In this document: positions 8,456-17,210 of the stretch, piece after piece
Layout: each line of letters starts with the position of its first letter
How positions within the stretch are numbered: position 1 is the stretch's first letter
NCBI RefSeq assembly: GCF_024704385.1
Contig: NZ_JAJDFX010000002.1
Coordinates: forward strand, 3,844,001-3,908,000
Source of the DNA: Cellulomonas sp. P24
GTDB lineage: Bacteria; Actinomycetota; Actinomycetes; Actinomycetales; Cellulomonadaceae
Reading direction: 5' to 3'
DNA: 64,000 nt
Position numbers and translations under genes: made by a program
Notes under the pieces: generated by a model
Told to the model about the DNA's origin: nothing
The model's input: only the letters and a program-made list of their open reading frames with translations
The model's database searches: none

Positions 8456-9319
8456 ATGCGCACGACGACCATCTCGCCGCGGGGGTTCGTCCTCGCGTCG
8501 CACCCAGGCCCCACCGTCGTCGTGACCGCGCTCGCCACTGGTCTCGCGGTCGGGGTCGGGTCGGTGCCCGGGACGAGCCTGCTCGTGGCCGGCGCGGTCC
8601 TGACAGGTCAGCTGTCGGTGGGCTGGTCCAACGACTGGCTCGACGCCGCGCGGGACCGCGCGGTCCGTCGGGCGGGGAAGCCGGTCGTGAGCGGGCTCGT
8701 CAGCGCGGCGGCTCTGCGCGCCGGCGCGCTCGCGGCCGTCGCCCTGTGCGTGGTCCTGTCCGTGTCGACCGGGGTCCTCCCGGGAGCGGTGCACCTGGTG
8801 GCCGTTGCGAGCGCCTGGGCGTACAACCTGCGGCTCAAGTCGACGGTGATGTCGTGGCTGCCCTACGCCGTGTCGTTCAGCCTGCTGCTGCTGTTCGTGG
8901 TCCTCGCGCAGCCCGGCCGGCACGCACCGACGTGGTGGGGGCTGCTCGCGGCAGCCCTGCTCGGTGTCGGGGCGCACGTCGCGAACGTGCTCCCGGACCT
9001 CGAGGACGACCGGGCGACCGGTGTGGAAGGTCTTCCGCACCGCCTCGGCCATACCCGTGCGACCGGAGTCGCTCTGGTCGCCCTCGTGGCGGCCACCGCC
9101 GTGATCGTGCTCGGTCCGCCGGGTTCCCCGTCGGGCCACGCCCTCCTCGGCGGGTGCCTCGCGCTCGTCCTGGCTGGCGTCGCCGCCGCGATCGCGCTCG
9201 TGCGGCCGCGCAGCGCGTGGCCGTTCCGGCTCAGCATGGCGGTGGCGGCGGTCTGCGTCGCGCTGCTCGTGGCCGCCGGGCCCGACCTCCTGGTCGCGTC
9301 GGGTGCCGTCACGCCCTGA
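8456..9319 (+). CDS. UbiA-family membrane prenyltransferase
   Basis: 287 residues, about eight to nine membrane helices. Both metal-diphosphate motifs are present: NDWLDAARD at residues 59-67 and LPDLEDDRATG around 180-188. ATG 8456 is preferred over an upstream in-frame start because GAGGGG precedes it by a few bases and the upstream stretch is not hydrophobic. Placed head to head with the type III PKS operon, it probably attaches an isoprenoid chain to the phenolic polyketide, as AgqD is thought to do in alkyl-O-dihydrogeranyl-methoxyhydroquinone synthesis. A menaquinone-type (MenA) role is possible but the context argues against it. Its end overlaps the molybdoenzyme end by 11 bp (convergent). 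Confidence 0.88.
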   Translation: MRTTTISPRGFVLASHPGPTVVVTALATGLAVGVGSVPGTSLLVAGAVLTGQLSVGWSNDWLDAARDRAVRRAGKPVVSGLVSAAALRAGALAAVALCVVLSVSTGVLPGAVHLVAVASAWAYNLRLKSTVMSWLPYAVSFSLLLLFVVLAQPGRHAPTWWGLLAAALLGVGAHVANVLPDLEDDRATGVEGLPHRLGHTRATGVALVALVAATAVIVLGPPGSPSGHALLGGCLALVLAGVAAAIALVRPRSAWPFRLSMAVAAVCVALLVAAGPDLLVASGAVTP

Positions 9320-10915
9320 CGGTGACCTCGACCGAGTCCCACCCGGTCGCGCCGTCGGGGACGACGTCCGCCACGGCCCCCGTCTGCACGCCGTCGACCG
9401 CGTCCGTCGCGCGGACCGCGAGGGTGTGGGTGCCGGGTGTCGCGTCCCAGGTCCACGACCACTGCCGCCAGGTGTCGACGGAGTCCTCGGCAGCGAGCGT
9501 GACGGCGGTCCACGGGCCGTCGTCGACCCGGACCTCGACCGCGGTCACCCCACGGTGCTGGGCCCAGGCGGTGCCGCCGACCGCCACCGTGCCCGGAGCC
9601 ACGACGGCCCCGGCCCGGGGCACCTCGATGCGGGACGACGTCTTCACCGGGCCGCGAGGCGACCAGCCGCGATCCGTCCAGTACGCGGTGCGGTCCGCGA
9701 AGCGGGTGACCTCGAGGTCGACGACCCACTTGGTCGCGGAGACGTACCCGTACAGCCCGGGGACGACCATCCGGACCGGGAACCCGTGGGCGAGGGGGAG
9801 CGGCTCGCCGTTCATGCCGACGGCGAGCAGCGCGTTCCGGTCGTCCGTCAGCGCGGTCAACGGGGTCGACGCGGTGAACCCGTCCACGCTGGTCGAGAGC
9901 ACCATGTCCGCGGACGGGTCGGGCACCGCGCGGCTGAGCACCTCGCGGACCGGCAGACCGAGCCAGCGGGCGTTGCCGATCAGGTCGCCGCCGACCGGGT
10001 TCGAGACGCACGTGAGCGTCAGGTCCGCCTCGACGAGGTCGGCGGCGAGGAGCTCGGCGAAGGTCATCGTGACCTCGTGCGCGACGAGGCCGTGCACGCG
10101 GAGCGTCCAGGTCGCGGGATCGACGTCCGGGACGACGAGCGCCGTGTCGATCCGGTAGAAGTCGCGGTTCGGGGTGACGAACGGGACCACGCCCGCCGTC
10201 GCGGACTGCGCGCCGGCCGGCACCGCCGCAGCCGGCCGCGCGGGACGGGGAAGGACCACGGCGGCGCGGGCAGCGGTCGCCGCTCGGCCGAGGGTCCCCA
10301 GCGCCGTCCCGACTGCTGCGCTCACGGCCGCGATCACCGCGGCGCCACCGGCTGCGCGGAGGAACGCACGTCGATCCGGACCTGAGACGCCCGGCTCGGT
10401 CGGTCGCCCGTCGGCGCCTGCGCCGGGGGAACGTCGAGGTGGCGACCGAGCCGGCGGAGGGTGACGATCCCGGCCGCCGCACCCAGGACGCTCGGCAGGA
10501 ACGCGGCCGCGCCCGCATCGGGACGGGTGACGGCGGCGGCGACCCCGACGGCCCCGAGAACGACCACGGCACCCGTCGCCGCACGCGGCGAGCGGCGCGC
10601 GAGGAGTCCGACACCCATGGCGACGGCCGTCAGCACGGCAGCGAGCCCGACGAACAGGGCAACCTTGTCCTGCGTGCCGAATGCGCGGATCGCCGCCTCC
10701 TTGAGCCACTGCGGCGTGCGGTCGACGACGGCACCGCCGACGGCGACCACCGGCGACGAGCCCGGTCCGACGACGGCCGCCACGAGGTGACCGACCGCCA
10801 CGGTCACGGCTCCGGCCAGGACCCCGGCCCACGCAGCGAGGCCGCGCCGCCCGTGCCGCCCTGGTGCCCGCCGCGGCGCCTCCGGTGCGCGGCCCGCTGC
10901 GGTGTCGTCAGGCAT
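9309..10915 (-). CDS. Membrane molybdopterin oxidoreductase (sulfite-oxidase family), frameshifted
   Basis: Two frames together make one protein of about 535 residues. The N-terminal frame (start ATG 10915, overlapping the upstream gene by 8 bp) has about four membrane helices. The C-terminal frame begins with a second helix region after DRRAFLRAAGG and contains the oxidoreductase molybdopterin-binding domain, with the pterin-ligand Cys in LTLTCVSNPVGG, then a dimerisation (Ig-like) domain ending in VEVTVRA. The second part has no usable start codon. Adding one G to the G5 run at 10425-10429 joins the frames inside the linker. Family knowledge: substrate unknown, active site outside the membrane. 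Probably intact in vivo. Confidence 0.82.
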
Positions 10916-13900
10916 CCGGCGCACCCGGGCGGTCGAGGTACCCGGCCGACCGGCCCAGGGCGACCTGCTGCGCGAGCAGCGCGTCGACGGCCGACGCCGG
11001 CCCGGGACGGGCCAGCAGGAAGCCCTGGAGCACGTCGGCACCCAGGTCGGTCACGGCGTCGCGCTGCTCCGTCGTCTCGACCCCCTCGGCGACGACGGTG
11101 AGGTCGAGGGCCCGGCCGAGGTTGATCACGCTCGCGATCAGCGCGGCACCGGTGGTCCCGGTGCCGATCTCCGCGACGTAGCTCGCGTCGACCTTGAGCG
11201 CGGAGACCGGGAGCCGCCGCAGGTAGTCGAGCCCTGCGTAGCCCGTGCCGAAGTCGTCGATCGCGAGACGGACCCCGAGGTCGGGCAGCGCGTCGAGGTC
11301 GCGCAGGGTCGAGTGCGCGGTGCTCAGGGCCTGCCGTTCGGTGAGCTCGATGCACAACCGGTCCGCCGGCAGACCGGTCTCCTCGAGGACGTCCGCGACC
11401 GACGCGGCGAACCCGTTCCGCCCGAGCTGACGCGTCGACACGTTGACCCACATCTCCGGTGCCCCGGAGCCGTACCGCTCCGACCAGACGGCAGCCTGGG
11501 CGCACGCGGCCTGCAGGACCCACAGCCCGAGGGGCACCATCAGGGCGCGGTCCTCGGCGACGTCGAGGAACTCGCCGGGCTCGAGCGGACCGCGCACCGG
11601 GTGGTCCCAGCGCAGCAGGGCCTCGACGGCGATCAGCCGGTGCGACCTCGAGTCGAAGCACGGCTGGTACGCGAGCCGCAGCTGGTCGCGCGCTCGTGGG
11701 CGCACGCCGGTCATCAGGGGCAGCGGCGCACCGGTCCACCCGGTCGCGACGGGCGGTGACTGGGACGTGAGGGCGTCGCGAAGGTCGGACTCGAGCTCGA
11801 GCTGGCGGACCGCGCGGAGCTGGAGCTCCGGGTCGGAGTGCTCGTAGCGTGCGCGGCCGTTCCCCTTCGCGCGGTACATCGCGATGTCCGCGATGCGCAG
11901 CAGGTCCTCGGGGCGGTCGGCGGGGTTGGTCGAGTGGGCGATGCCGATGCTCGCGGAGATCGTGACGAGCCGTCCGGCGATCGGCAGCTGGACGGCGAGC
12001 GCACGCGTGACCCGGTCGGCGACGGCCGTGACCTCCTCGAGCCGGCTGAGGTCCTCGCAGATCACGACGAACTCGTCGCCGCCCAGGCGCCCAGCCGTGT
12101 CCGAGTCGCGCATGCACGACGTCAGGCGGAGCGCGATCGCGACCAGGAGCTCGTCTCCTGCGGCGTGACCGAGCGAGTCGTTGACGTCCTTGAAGTTGTC
12201 GAGGTCGATGTACAGGACCCCGACGCCGGTGCCGTTCCGTTCCGCCCGGGCGAGCGCCTGCGCGAGGCCCTCGGTGAGGAGCGTGCGGTTCGGCAGCCCC
12301 GTGAGGGTGTCGTGCAGCGCGTTGTGCGTGAGCTCGGCCTCGGCGCGCTTCCGCTCGGTCACGTCGGCGACCTGCGCCACGAAGTAGTCGGGCGCGTCGT
12401 CCGCGTCCCGGACGACCGAGAGGCTGACGTTGGCCCACACGTCCTGCCCCGAGGCGTGGTTGTAACGGTGCTCGAGGCGTGAGCTGCCCACGGCTCCCTC
12501 GGCGAGGAGCCCGAGCGTGGACACGACGTCCGGGAGGTCCTCGAGGTGGGTGATGCTCTGGACCGTCGTGGCGAGGAGCTCGCGCTCGGGGTACCCCAGC
12601 AGCTCGACCAGCGCGGCGTTGACCTGGAGGAACCTGCCGAGCGCCCCGGGCCGCGCGCTCACCAGCGCGACACCGACCGGTGCGTTGTCGAACGCGAGCC
12701 GGAACCGCGCCTCGCTGTCCTCGAGCTCCTGCTCCTGGCGGAGCCTGGCGGTCTGGTCGGTCGCGACCACGATCAGACCGGTCGGCCCGGACTCGCCGTG
12801 GCGCACCGTGAGCGACACGAGGACGGAGCGGCGGTCGCCGGTGCGGGTCTGCATCGTCGATGGACGGGTCGCCGCGATCCCCGAGTCGACCAGGGCGCGG
12901 ATCCGCTCTGCGAGCGGGAGACGAGGGTCCACACCCCACGTGCCGAGACTGTCCGCATCCGGGTGGGCGAACCGCGTGACGGGCGTGCCGATGACCTCGT
13001 CGGCGTTCCAGCCGAGCAGTCGTTCTGCGCCGCGGCTGAAGAGGTCGACCGATCCGTCGAGGCCGATCGCGATCACAGCCTGCTCGGTCGCGGCGCCGAG
13101 GATGTCGGACATGAGGTCGTGCGTCGCGCGGAGCCAGTGCGCGATGCGACGTGACTCGGTGACGTCGCGGACGCTCGCGACGACCACGGGTCCGGACGAC
13201 AGGTCGACGGTCGCGAGGTTGACCTCGACAGGGACGAGGGTGCCGTCCTTGCGGAGCCCCGTGATGCCTGGACCGGTGATCATCGGTGCGGCGTGCGCCG
13301 TCGCGCTGAACCTCGACCGGTGCCAGCGGTGCGCCGCGACCTGCGCGGTCGGCACGAGCATCTCGATCGGGTGGCCGACGAGCTCGCCCACGTCGTACCC
13401 GAACAGGACGACGGCCTGGTCGTTGGCCTCGACGATCGTGCCGTCGGGAGAGCACACGACGAGCGCGTCGGGGACGGCGCGGAGCAGACCGGAGGCGCGT
13501 TCCTCGCTGGCTGCGAGCGCCGCGTGCTCGGCCTCGCGATCGGTGCGGTCGAGGACGACGGCGACGAGGCGGAGCGGCTCGCCGCGAGGCCCCAGGACGG
13601 CGGCGAGCGACGAGGCGCCGATCACGGACCTGTCGCCGGTCCCGAGGTAGCGGGTCATGAGGTGGCTGCTGACGGTGCGACCTGCGGCCAGGTCGTCGAT
13701 GGCGTTCCGGACGGCTTCACGGTCCGCCGGTGCGACGAGCTCCTCGAGGCGGCGACCGACCGGGCTCCCGTCCTGGGTGAGGGCGGCCGCGGCGGTGTTG
13801 GCGTGGTCGACCACGCCGTCGAGCCCGAGCTCGAAGATCCCGACCGCCGCGTCCGCGAGCAGGGCGGCGGTCTGACCCTCGGTCGGGACGTGGCGGACGG

Positions 13901-14366
13901 CCTCGACCGCGCGGTCGCCGATCAGCGAGGCGACGTGGTTCGCGATCGCGGTCAGCAGCATTCCCGGGTCGGGGAGCGGGGAGTGGGAGCGCGGACCGGT
14001 CACCCCGAGGGCTCCCAGGACTGCACCGGTCGGGTCGAGGACCGGGACGACCGAGCCTCCGGAGGTGCCGTCCTCCCGGAGCGGGCCCCGCACCGTCCGG
14101 TCGGCCGTGGGGTCCCGATCGTCACGGCTCAGCGCCTCCGTCGACGCGGCTCGCTGGACGACCTGGCGGCACTGCGCGAGGACGCCGCGGACGGAGCGGA
14201 GCGTGCCGGTGTGCGCGACCACCTCCAGGACGCCGTCCCTCGTCAGGCACAGCACGGCGCCGTCGGTGTGGCACAGCCGGGCGGCGAGCGACGTGACGGC
14301 GGCCAGCGCCGCGCGGACGCCGGCGTCCGCGTCGGTTCGTCGCGCTACGGCGTCGTCGACGGTCAT
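10908..14366 (-). CDS. PAS/GAF sensor with GGDEF and EAL domains
   Basis: 1152 residues, no membrane segments. Order: a GAF-like region (about 20-155), four PAS-like domains (about 165-700; PAS phrases such as GLDGSVDLFSRGAERLLGW and LFGYDVGELVGHP), a GGDEF domain (motif RLGGDEF near 760) and an EAL domain (EALLRW near 918). Both catalytic sets look complete: DLDNFKDVND and GGDEF for synthesis; EAL, VNVS, IELTE, IDDFGTG, KVD and EGVET for c-di-GMP hydrolysis. Net activity cannot be told from sequence. It is upstream of, and overlaps by 8 bp, the molybdoenzyme gene. Cytoplasmic signal integration into c-di-GMP is the likely role. Confidence 0.93.
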   Translation of the reverse strand: MTVDDAVARRTDADAGVRAALAAVTSLAARLCHTDGAVLCLTRDGVLEVVAHTGTLRSVRGVLAQCRQVVQRAASTEALSRDDRDPTADRTVRGPLREDGTSGGSVVPVLDPTGAVLGALGVTGPRSHSPLPDPGMLLTAIANHVASLIGDRAVEAVRHVPTEGQTAALLADAAVGIFELGLDGVVDHANTAAAALTQDGSPVGRRLEELVAPADREAVRNAIDDLAAGRTVSSHLMTRYLGTGDRSVIGASSLAAVLGPRGEPLRLVAVVLDRTDREAEHAALAASEERASGLLRAVPDALVVCSPDGTIVEANDQAVVLFGYDVGELVGHPIEMLVPTAQVAAHRWHRSRFSATAHAAPMITGPGITGLRKDGTLVPVEVNLATVDLSSGPVVVASVRDVTESRRIAHWLRATHDLMSDILGAATEQAVIAIGLDGSVDLFSRGAERLLGWNADEVIGTPVTRFAHPDADSLGTWGVDPRLPLAERIRALVDSGIAATRPSTMQTRTGDRRSVLVSLTVRHGESGPTGLIVVATDQTARLRQEQELEDSEARFRLAFDNAPVGVALVSARPGALGRFLQVNAALVELLGYPERELLATTVQSITHLEDLPDVVSTLGLLAEGAVGSSRLEHRYNHASGQDVWANVSLSVVRDADDAPDYFVAQVADVTERKRAEAELTHNALHDTLTGLPNRTLLTEGLAQALARAERNGTGVGVLYIDLDNFKDVNDSLGHAAGDELLVAIALRLTSCMRDSDTAGRLGGDEFVVICEDLSRLEEVTAVADRVTRALAVQLPIAGRLVTISASIGIAHSTNPADRPEDLLRIADIAMYRAKGNGRARYEHSDPELQLRAVRQLELESDLRDALTSQSPPVATGWTGAPLPLMTGVRPRARDQLRLAYQPCFDSRSHRLIAVEALLRWDHPVRGPLEPGEFLDVAEDRALMVPLGLWVLQAACAQAAVWSERYGSGAPEMWVNVSTRQLGRNGFAASVADVLEETGLPADRLCIELTERQALSTAHSTLRDLDALPDLGVRLAIDDFGTGYAGLDYLRRLPVSALKVDASYVAEIGTGTTGAALIASVINLGRALDLTVVAEGVETTEQRDAVTDLGADVLQGFLLARPGPASAVDALLAQQVALGRSAGYLDRPGAPDA

Positions 14367-14584
14367 CGACCCCCCAGTCCCCGCGCCGGCGCCGTGGCGT
14401 CGGTCCGCGGGCCGGACCGCGCGGTTGGCTCATTCTGGTGGCGTTCTGTCCGGATTTCCACCGATGTAGCCCGGGTGAAATTCATCGTGTCGTGACCTGG
14501 TGCACGGTCGCAGCCCCGTGACCTGCCTGTTCGAACCGCAGGGCGCCAGGCGGGCCGGCGGTGAGCGCGGTCAGGGATCACGTG

Positions 14585-15451
14585 TCAGGTGGACCAGGTG
14601 AGGCCGAGAACAGAGGAGATCGTCCGGACGACGCCGTTCTCGGCGTTCGACGGCGCGACGTAGCGGGCCCGCTCGCGCAGCCGGGGATGGGCGTTGTCCA
14701 TCGCGAACGAGTAGTCGGCCGCGTCCATCATCTCGAGGTCGTTGAGGAAGTCCCCGAACACCATGGTCTGCGCGGGAGTGACGCCCAGCGCCCGCTGCAG
14801 CGCCCGGATGCCCTCACCCTTGTTCGCGGTCGGGCTCATCACGTCCAACCAGTGCCGACCCGAGACGACGACCTGCTGCGTCGCGCGGAACGCCTCGAAG
14901 GCGGGCGCCGTCGTCTCCTCGGCGGACCCGAAGTCGTACACCGCGACCTTGAGCACCTCGTCGTCGACCTGCGTGAGGTCCTCGACCACCTCGAGGCTGA
15001 GGTAGTACTTGTCGACCTCCTCCCGGAACGGCGCATCGTTGCGCTCGATGTGCGCCGCACGCTTGCCGCACACCACGACGCCGATGTCCGCCCCCTGGGC
15101 GGCGAGGTCGCGCGCGGTCTCCACGAGACGGCCGACGACGCCGAGGTCGAGGCCGTCCGAGCTCACCTCGTGCCCGTCGCGGACCACGTAGGCGCCGTTC
15201 TCGGCGATGAAGACGACAGACCCGGCGACCTCGGCGAACCGTGCCCGAAGGTTGTCGTACTGGCGCCCGCTCGCCGGGCAGAACACGATCCCGCGGCGGT
15301 GGAGCTCGTCGATCAGCGGCCAGACGTGCTCGTGGAGCTCGTCGTCGTCGTCCAGGAGGGTGCCGTCCATGTCGGCCGCGATGAGACGGATGTCAGGAGT
15401 CGGGTCGAACACCGGTGGGCTGATCGGAGCGGGCGAGAGTGGGCGCGTCAC
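14585..15451 (-). CDS. Cof-type HAD-IIB phosphatase
   Basis: 288 residues. HAD motifs in order: I DMDGTLLDDDD near residue 27 (nucleophile first Asp), II PASGRQ, III NKGEGIRAL (Lys), and IV GDFLNDLEMM. The cap between motifs II and III is the C2 type of Cof/YidA proteins, which remove phosphate from sugar phosphates, FMN or pyridoxal phosphate; the substrate cannot be predicted. Single gene, read toward the EAL protein, with 218 bp of non-coding DNA after it and a terminator hairpin just upstream of its promoter region. Confidence 0.92.
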   Translation of the reverse strand: MTRPLSPAPISPPVFDPTPDIRLIAADMDGTLLDDDDELHEHVWPLIDELHRRGIVFCPASGRQYDNLRARFAEVAGSVVFIAENGAYVVRDGHEVSSDGLDLGVVGRLVETARDLAAQGADIGVVVCGKRAAHIERNDAPFREEVDKYYLSLEVVEDLTQVDDEVLKVAVYDFGSAEETTAPAFEAFRATQQVVVSGRHWLDVMSPTANKGEGIRALQRALGVTPAQTMVFGDFLNDLEMMDAADYSFAMDNAHPRLRERARYVAPSNAENGVVRTISSVLGLTWST

Positions 15452-15494
15452 CGCACCAGTGTCCCAGGTGGCCGACGGCGTCGGGCGCGCACGG

Positions 15495-15532
15495 CGATGC
15501 GCCCGGGCCCACCGAAGGGCCCGGGCGCATCG
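15495..15532. terminator. Perfect 16-bp hairpin terminator
   Basis: CGATGCGCCCGGGCCC, loop ACCGAA, then its exact complement. It starts 8 bp beyond the stop of the DUF2202 gene (minus strand) and should end that transcript before the HAD phosphatase gene. Confidence 0.85.
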
Positions 15533-15539
15533 ATCGTGG

Positions 15540-16355
15540 TCAGCCGCCGAAGGCGGTGAGGTGCTGCTCCGACCCCGCGAGCAGGTGCGTGTAGACGGCC
15601 GTCACGTCCGGCGCGTCGAGCGACGCCATCGCGGACTTCAGGTCGGAGATGTCGGTGGACTCGACCGTGCGCGCGGCCTCGTAGGCAGCGGTCACGCTCG
15701 CCGACCCGGAGGCCAGGAGGTCGTCGTACAGGGCCTGCGTGCTGGCGGACGCGAAGGTCCCGGCAGCCAGCCCGTCGGTCGGGTCGTCGATGCCGTAGCG
15801 CTCGAGCACGACCTGCACCTCGGTCAGGTGACGGGTCTCGGCCGCGGCGATCTGCGCGAACGGTCGGCTGCCGAACGCGTCGGCGAACGCGACGTAGAGG
15901 TCGTGGGCGAGCTTCTCCTCCTCGGCCATCGCGGCGAGCTCGGTCTTCTGCGCGTCGGTCAGCGTGCCGCTCTCGATTGTGCTCAGGTAGGCGGTCGTGC
16001 CGGCCCCGGCACCTGCCCCGCCGGCCATGGAGCCGCGGTACTGGGCACCTGCGCCGGCAGCCGAGGTGGCTGTCCCGGCGCCCTGCGCCGTGGAGCCGCG
16101 GTACTGCGCGCCCATCCCGAGCCCCAGCGGGGTGCCGTCGCACGTGCCGTCGCAGGACCCGTCCTGGAGTCGCGTGCGCAGCGTCGTGGCGTCGTCCGAC
16201 CCTGCGGTCGTCTGCTGGGTGACGCGCCAGCCGCGTCCGACGGTGTCACCGTTCGAGGCGTCGCTCATGGTGGCGGCGAGGCTCGGGGTGGCGATGAGTG
16301 CGGCGGCGACCGCGCCGGTGGCGATCCCGGTGGCGATCCTGGTCCTGATGCGCAT
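15540..16355 (-). CDS. Exported DUF2202 ferritin-like protein
   Basis: 271 residues. ATG 16355 is chosen because GAAGGAG lies about 8 nt upstream and it gives a clean Sec signal peptide (RIRTRIATGIATGAVAAALIA, cut near SLAA). A glycine/alanine-rich linker holds two copies of the heptad GAQYRGS. The C-terminal 150 residues match DUF2202: helices with AEEEKLAHDLYVAFAD and AAAETRHLTEV, i.e. ExxH-type metal-binding helices of the ferritin-like fold. Likely an extracellular metal-binding or stress protein; function unproven. It is divergent from a two-component system 162 bp away that may control it. Confidence 0.85.
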   Translation of the reverse strand: MRIRTRIATGIATGAVAAALIATPSLAATMSDASNGDTVGRGWRVTQQTTAGSDDATTLRTRLQDGSCDGTCDGTPLGLGMGAQYRGSTAQGAGTATSAAGAGAQYRGSMAGGAGAGAGTTAYLSTIESGTLTDAQKTELAAMAEEEKLAHDLYVAFADAFGSRPFAQIAAAETRHLTEVQVVLERYGIDDPTDGLAAGTFASASTQALYDDLLASGSASVTAAYEAARTVESTDISDLKSAMASLDAPDVTAVYTHLLAGSEQHLTAFGG

Positions 16356-16517
16356 GATGTGCTCCTTCACGTGGTGGTCCTTCGGTACGACCCACACTGA
16401 GGCGCCGGTCTGCAGGGCATCTGCCGTCGATGTGCAGACGGTATGAAGATTGCGGCCCCCGGAGCGATCCGGCCCTGCGATCGGCCCTCGGCGCCCGCCG
16501 ACGCGCCATGATCAGGT

Positions 16518-17210
16518 ATGCCCACCGTGCTGGTCGTCGAGGACGAACGTGAGATCCGCGAGCTGCTCCGCCGCTACCTGGAGCGTGCGGGCCTGGCCGT
16601 GCTGACGACCGGCAGCGGTGCGGAGGCCGTCTCGCTGGTCACGACCGGCGCACCGGACCTGGTGGTCCTCGACCTCGGGCTGCCGGACGTCGACGGCCTC
16701 GACGTCCTGCGCGAGGTGCGTGACGGCCGTCGCGTCCCCGTGATCGTGCTGACCGCGCGCAGCTCGGTCGACGATCGCATCCGCGGTCTCGAGCTCGGTG
16801 CGGACGACTACGTGACCAAGCCGTTCAGTCCTCACGAGGTCGTCCTGCGCGTGCAGGCCGTGCTGGCCCGCAGCGGCGGGATGCCGTCGTCGGACGACCT
16901 CGTCACGTACGGGGGCGGGCGCCTGCGCATCGACGAGCCGCGTCACGAGGCCTGGCTCGACGGCCGCGCCCTCGACCTGACGCCGACCGAGTGGGGACTG
17001 CTCTCCGCCGTCGCCTCGGCTCCTGGCCGGGTCTTCTCCCGGTACGAGCTGGTCAACCGGGTGCGCGGGTACGAGTACGCCGGGTACGAGCGCACGATCG
17101 ACTCGCACGTCCGCAACCTGCGGCGCAAGCTCGGTGACGCCGGCGCGGACGTGGTCGAGACCGTCCTCGGCGTCGGCTACCGGCTCGGGCTGCGACGGGA
17201 CGAGCAGTGA
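16518..17210 (+). CDS. OmpR/PhoB-family response regulator
   Basis: 230 residues. Receiver domain 1-115 with phospho-acceptor Asp52 (VVLDLGLPDVDG), acidic pocket VEDE and Lys101 (DDYVTKPF). Winged-helix DNA-binding domain from about 130 (LTPTEWGLLS, then SHVRNLRRKLGD and ETVLGVGYRLG). The stop overlaps the kinase start, so the two are translated together. The upstream intergenic region is shared with the DUF2202 gene on the other strand, a plausible target. Signal unknown. Confidence 0.95.
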   Translation: MPTVLVVEDEREIRELLRRYLERAGLAVLTTGSGAEAVSLVTTGAPDLVVLDLGLPDVDGLDVLREVRDGRRVPVIVLTARSSVDDRIRGLELGADDYVTKPFSPHEVVLRVQAVLARSGGMPSSDDLVTYGGGRLRIDEPRHEAWLDGRALDLTPTEWGLLSAVASAPGRVFSRYELVNRVRGYEYAGYERTIDSHVRNLRRKLGDAGADVVETVLGVGYRLGLRRDEQ

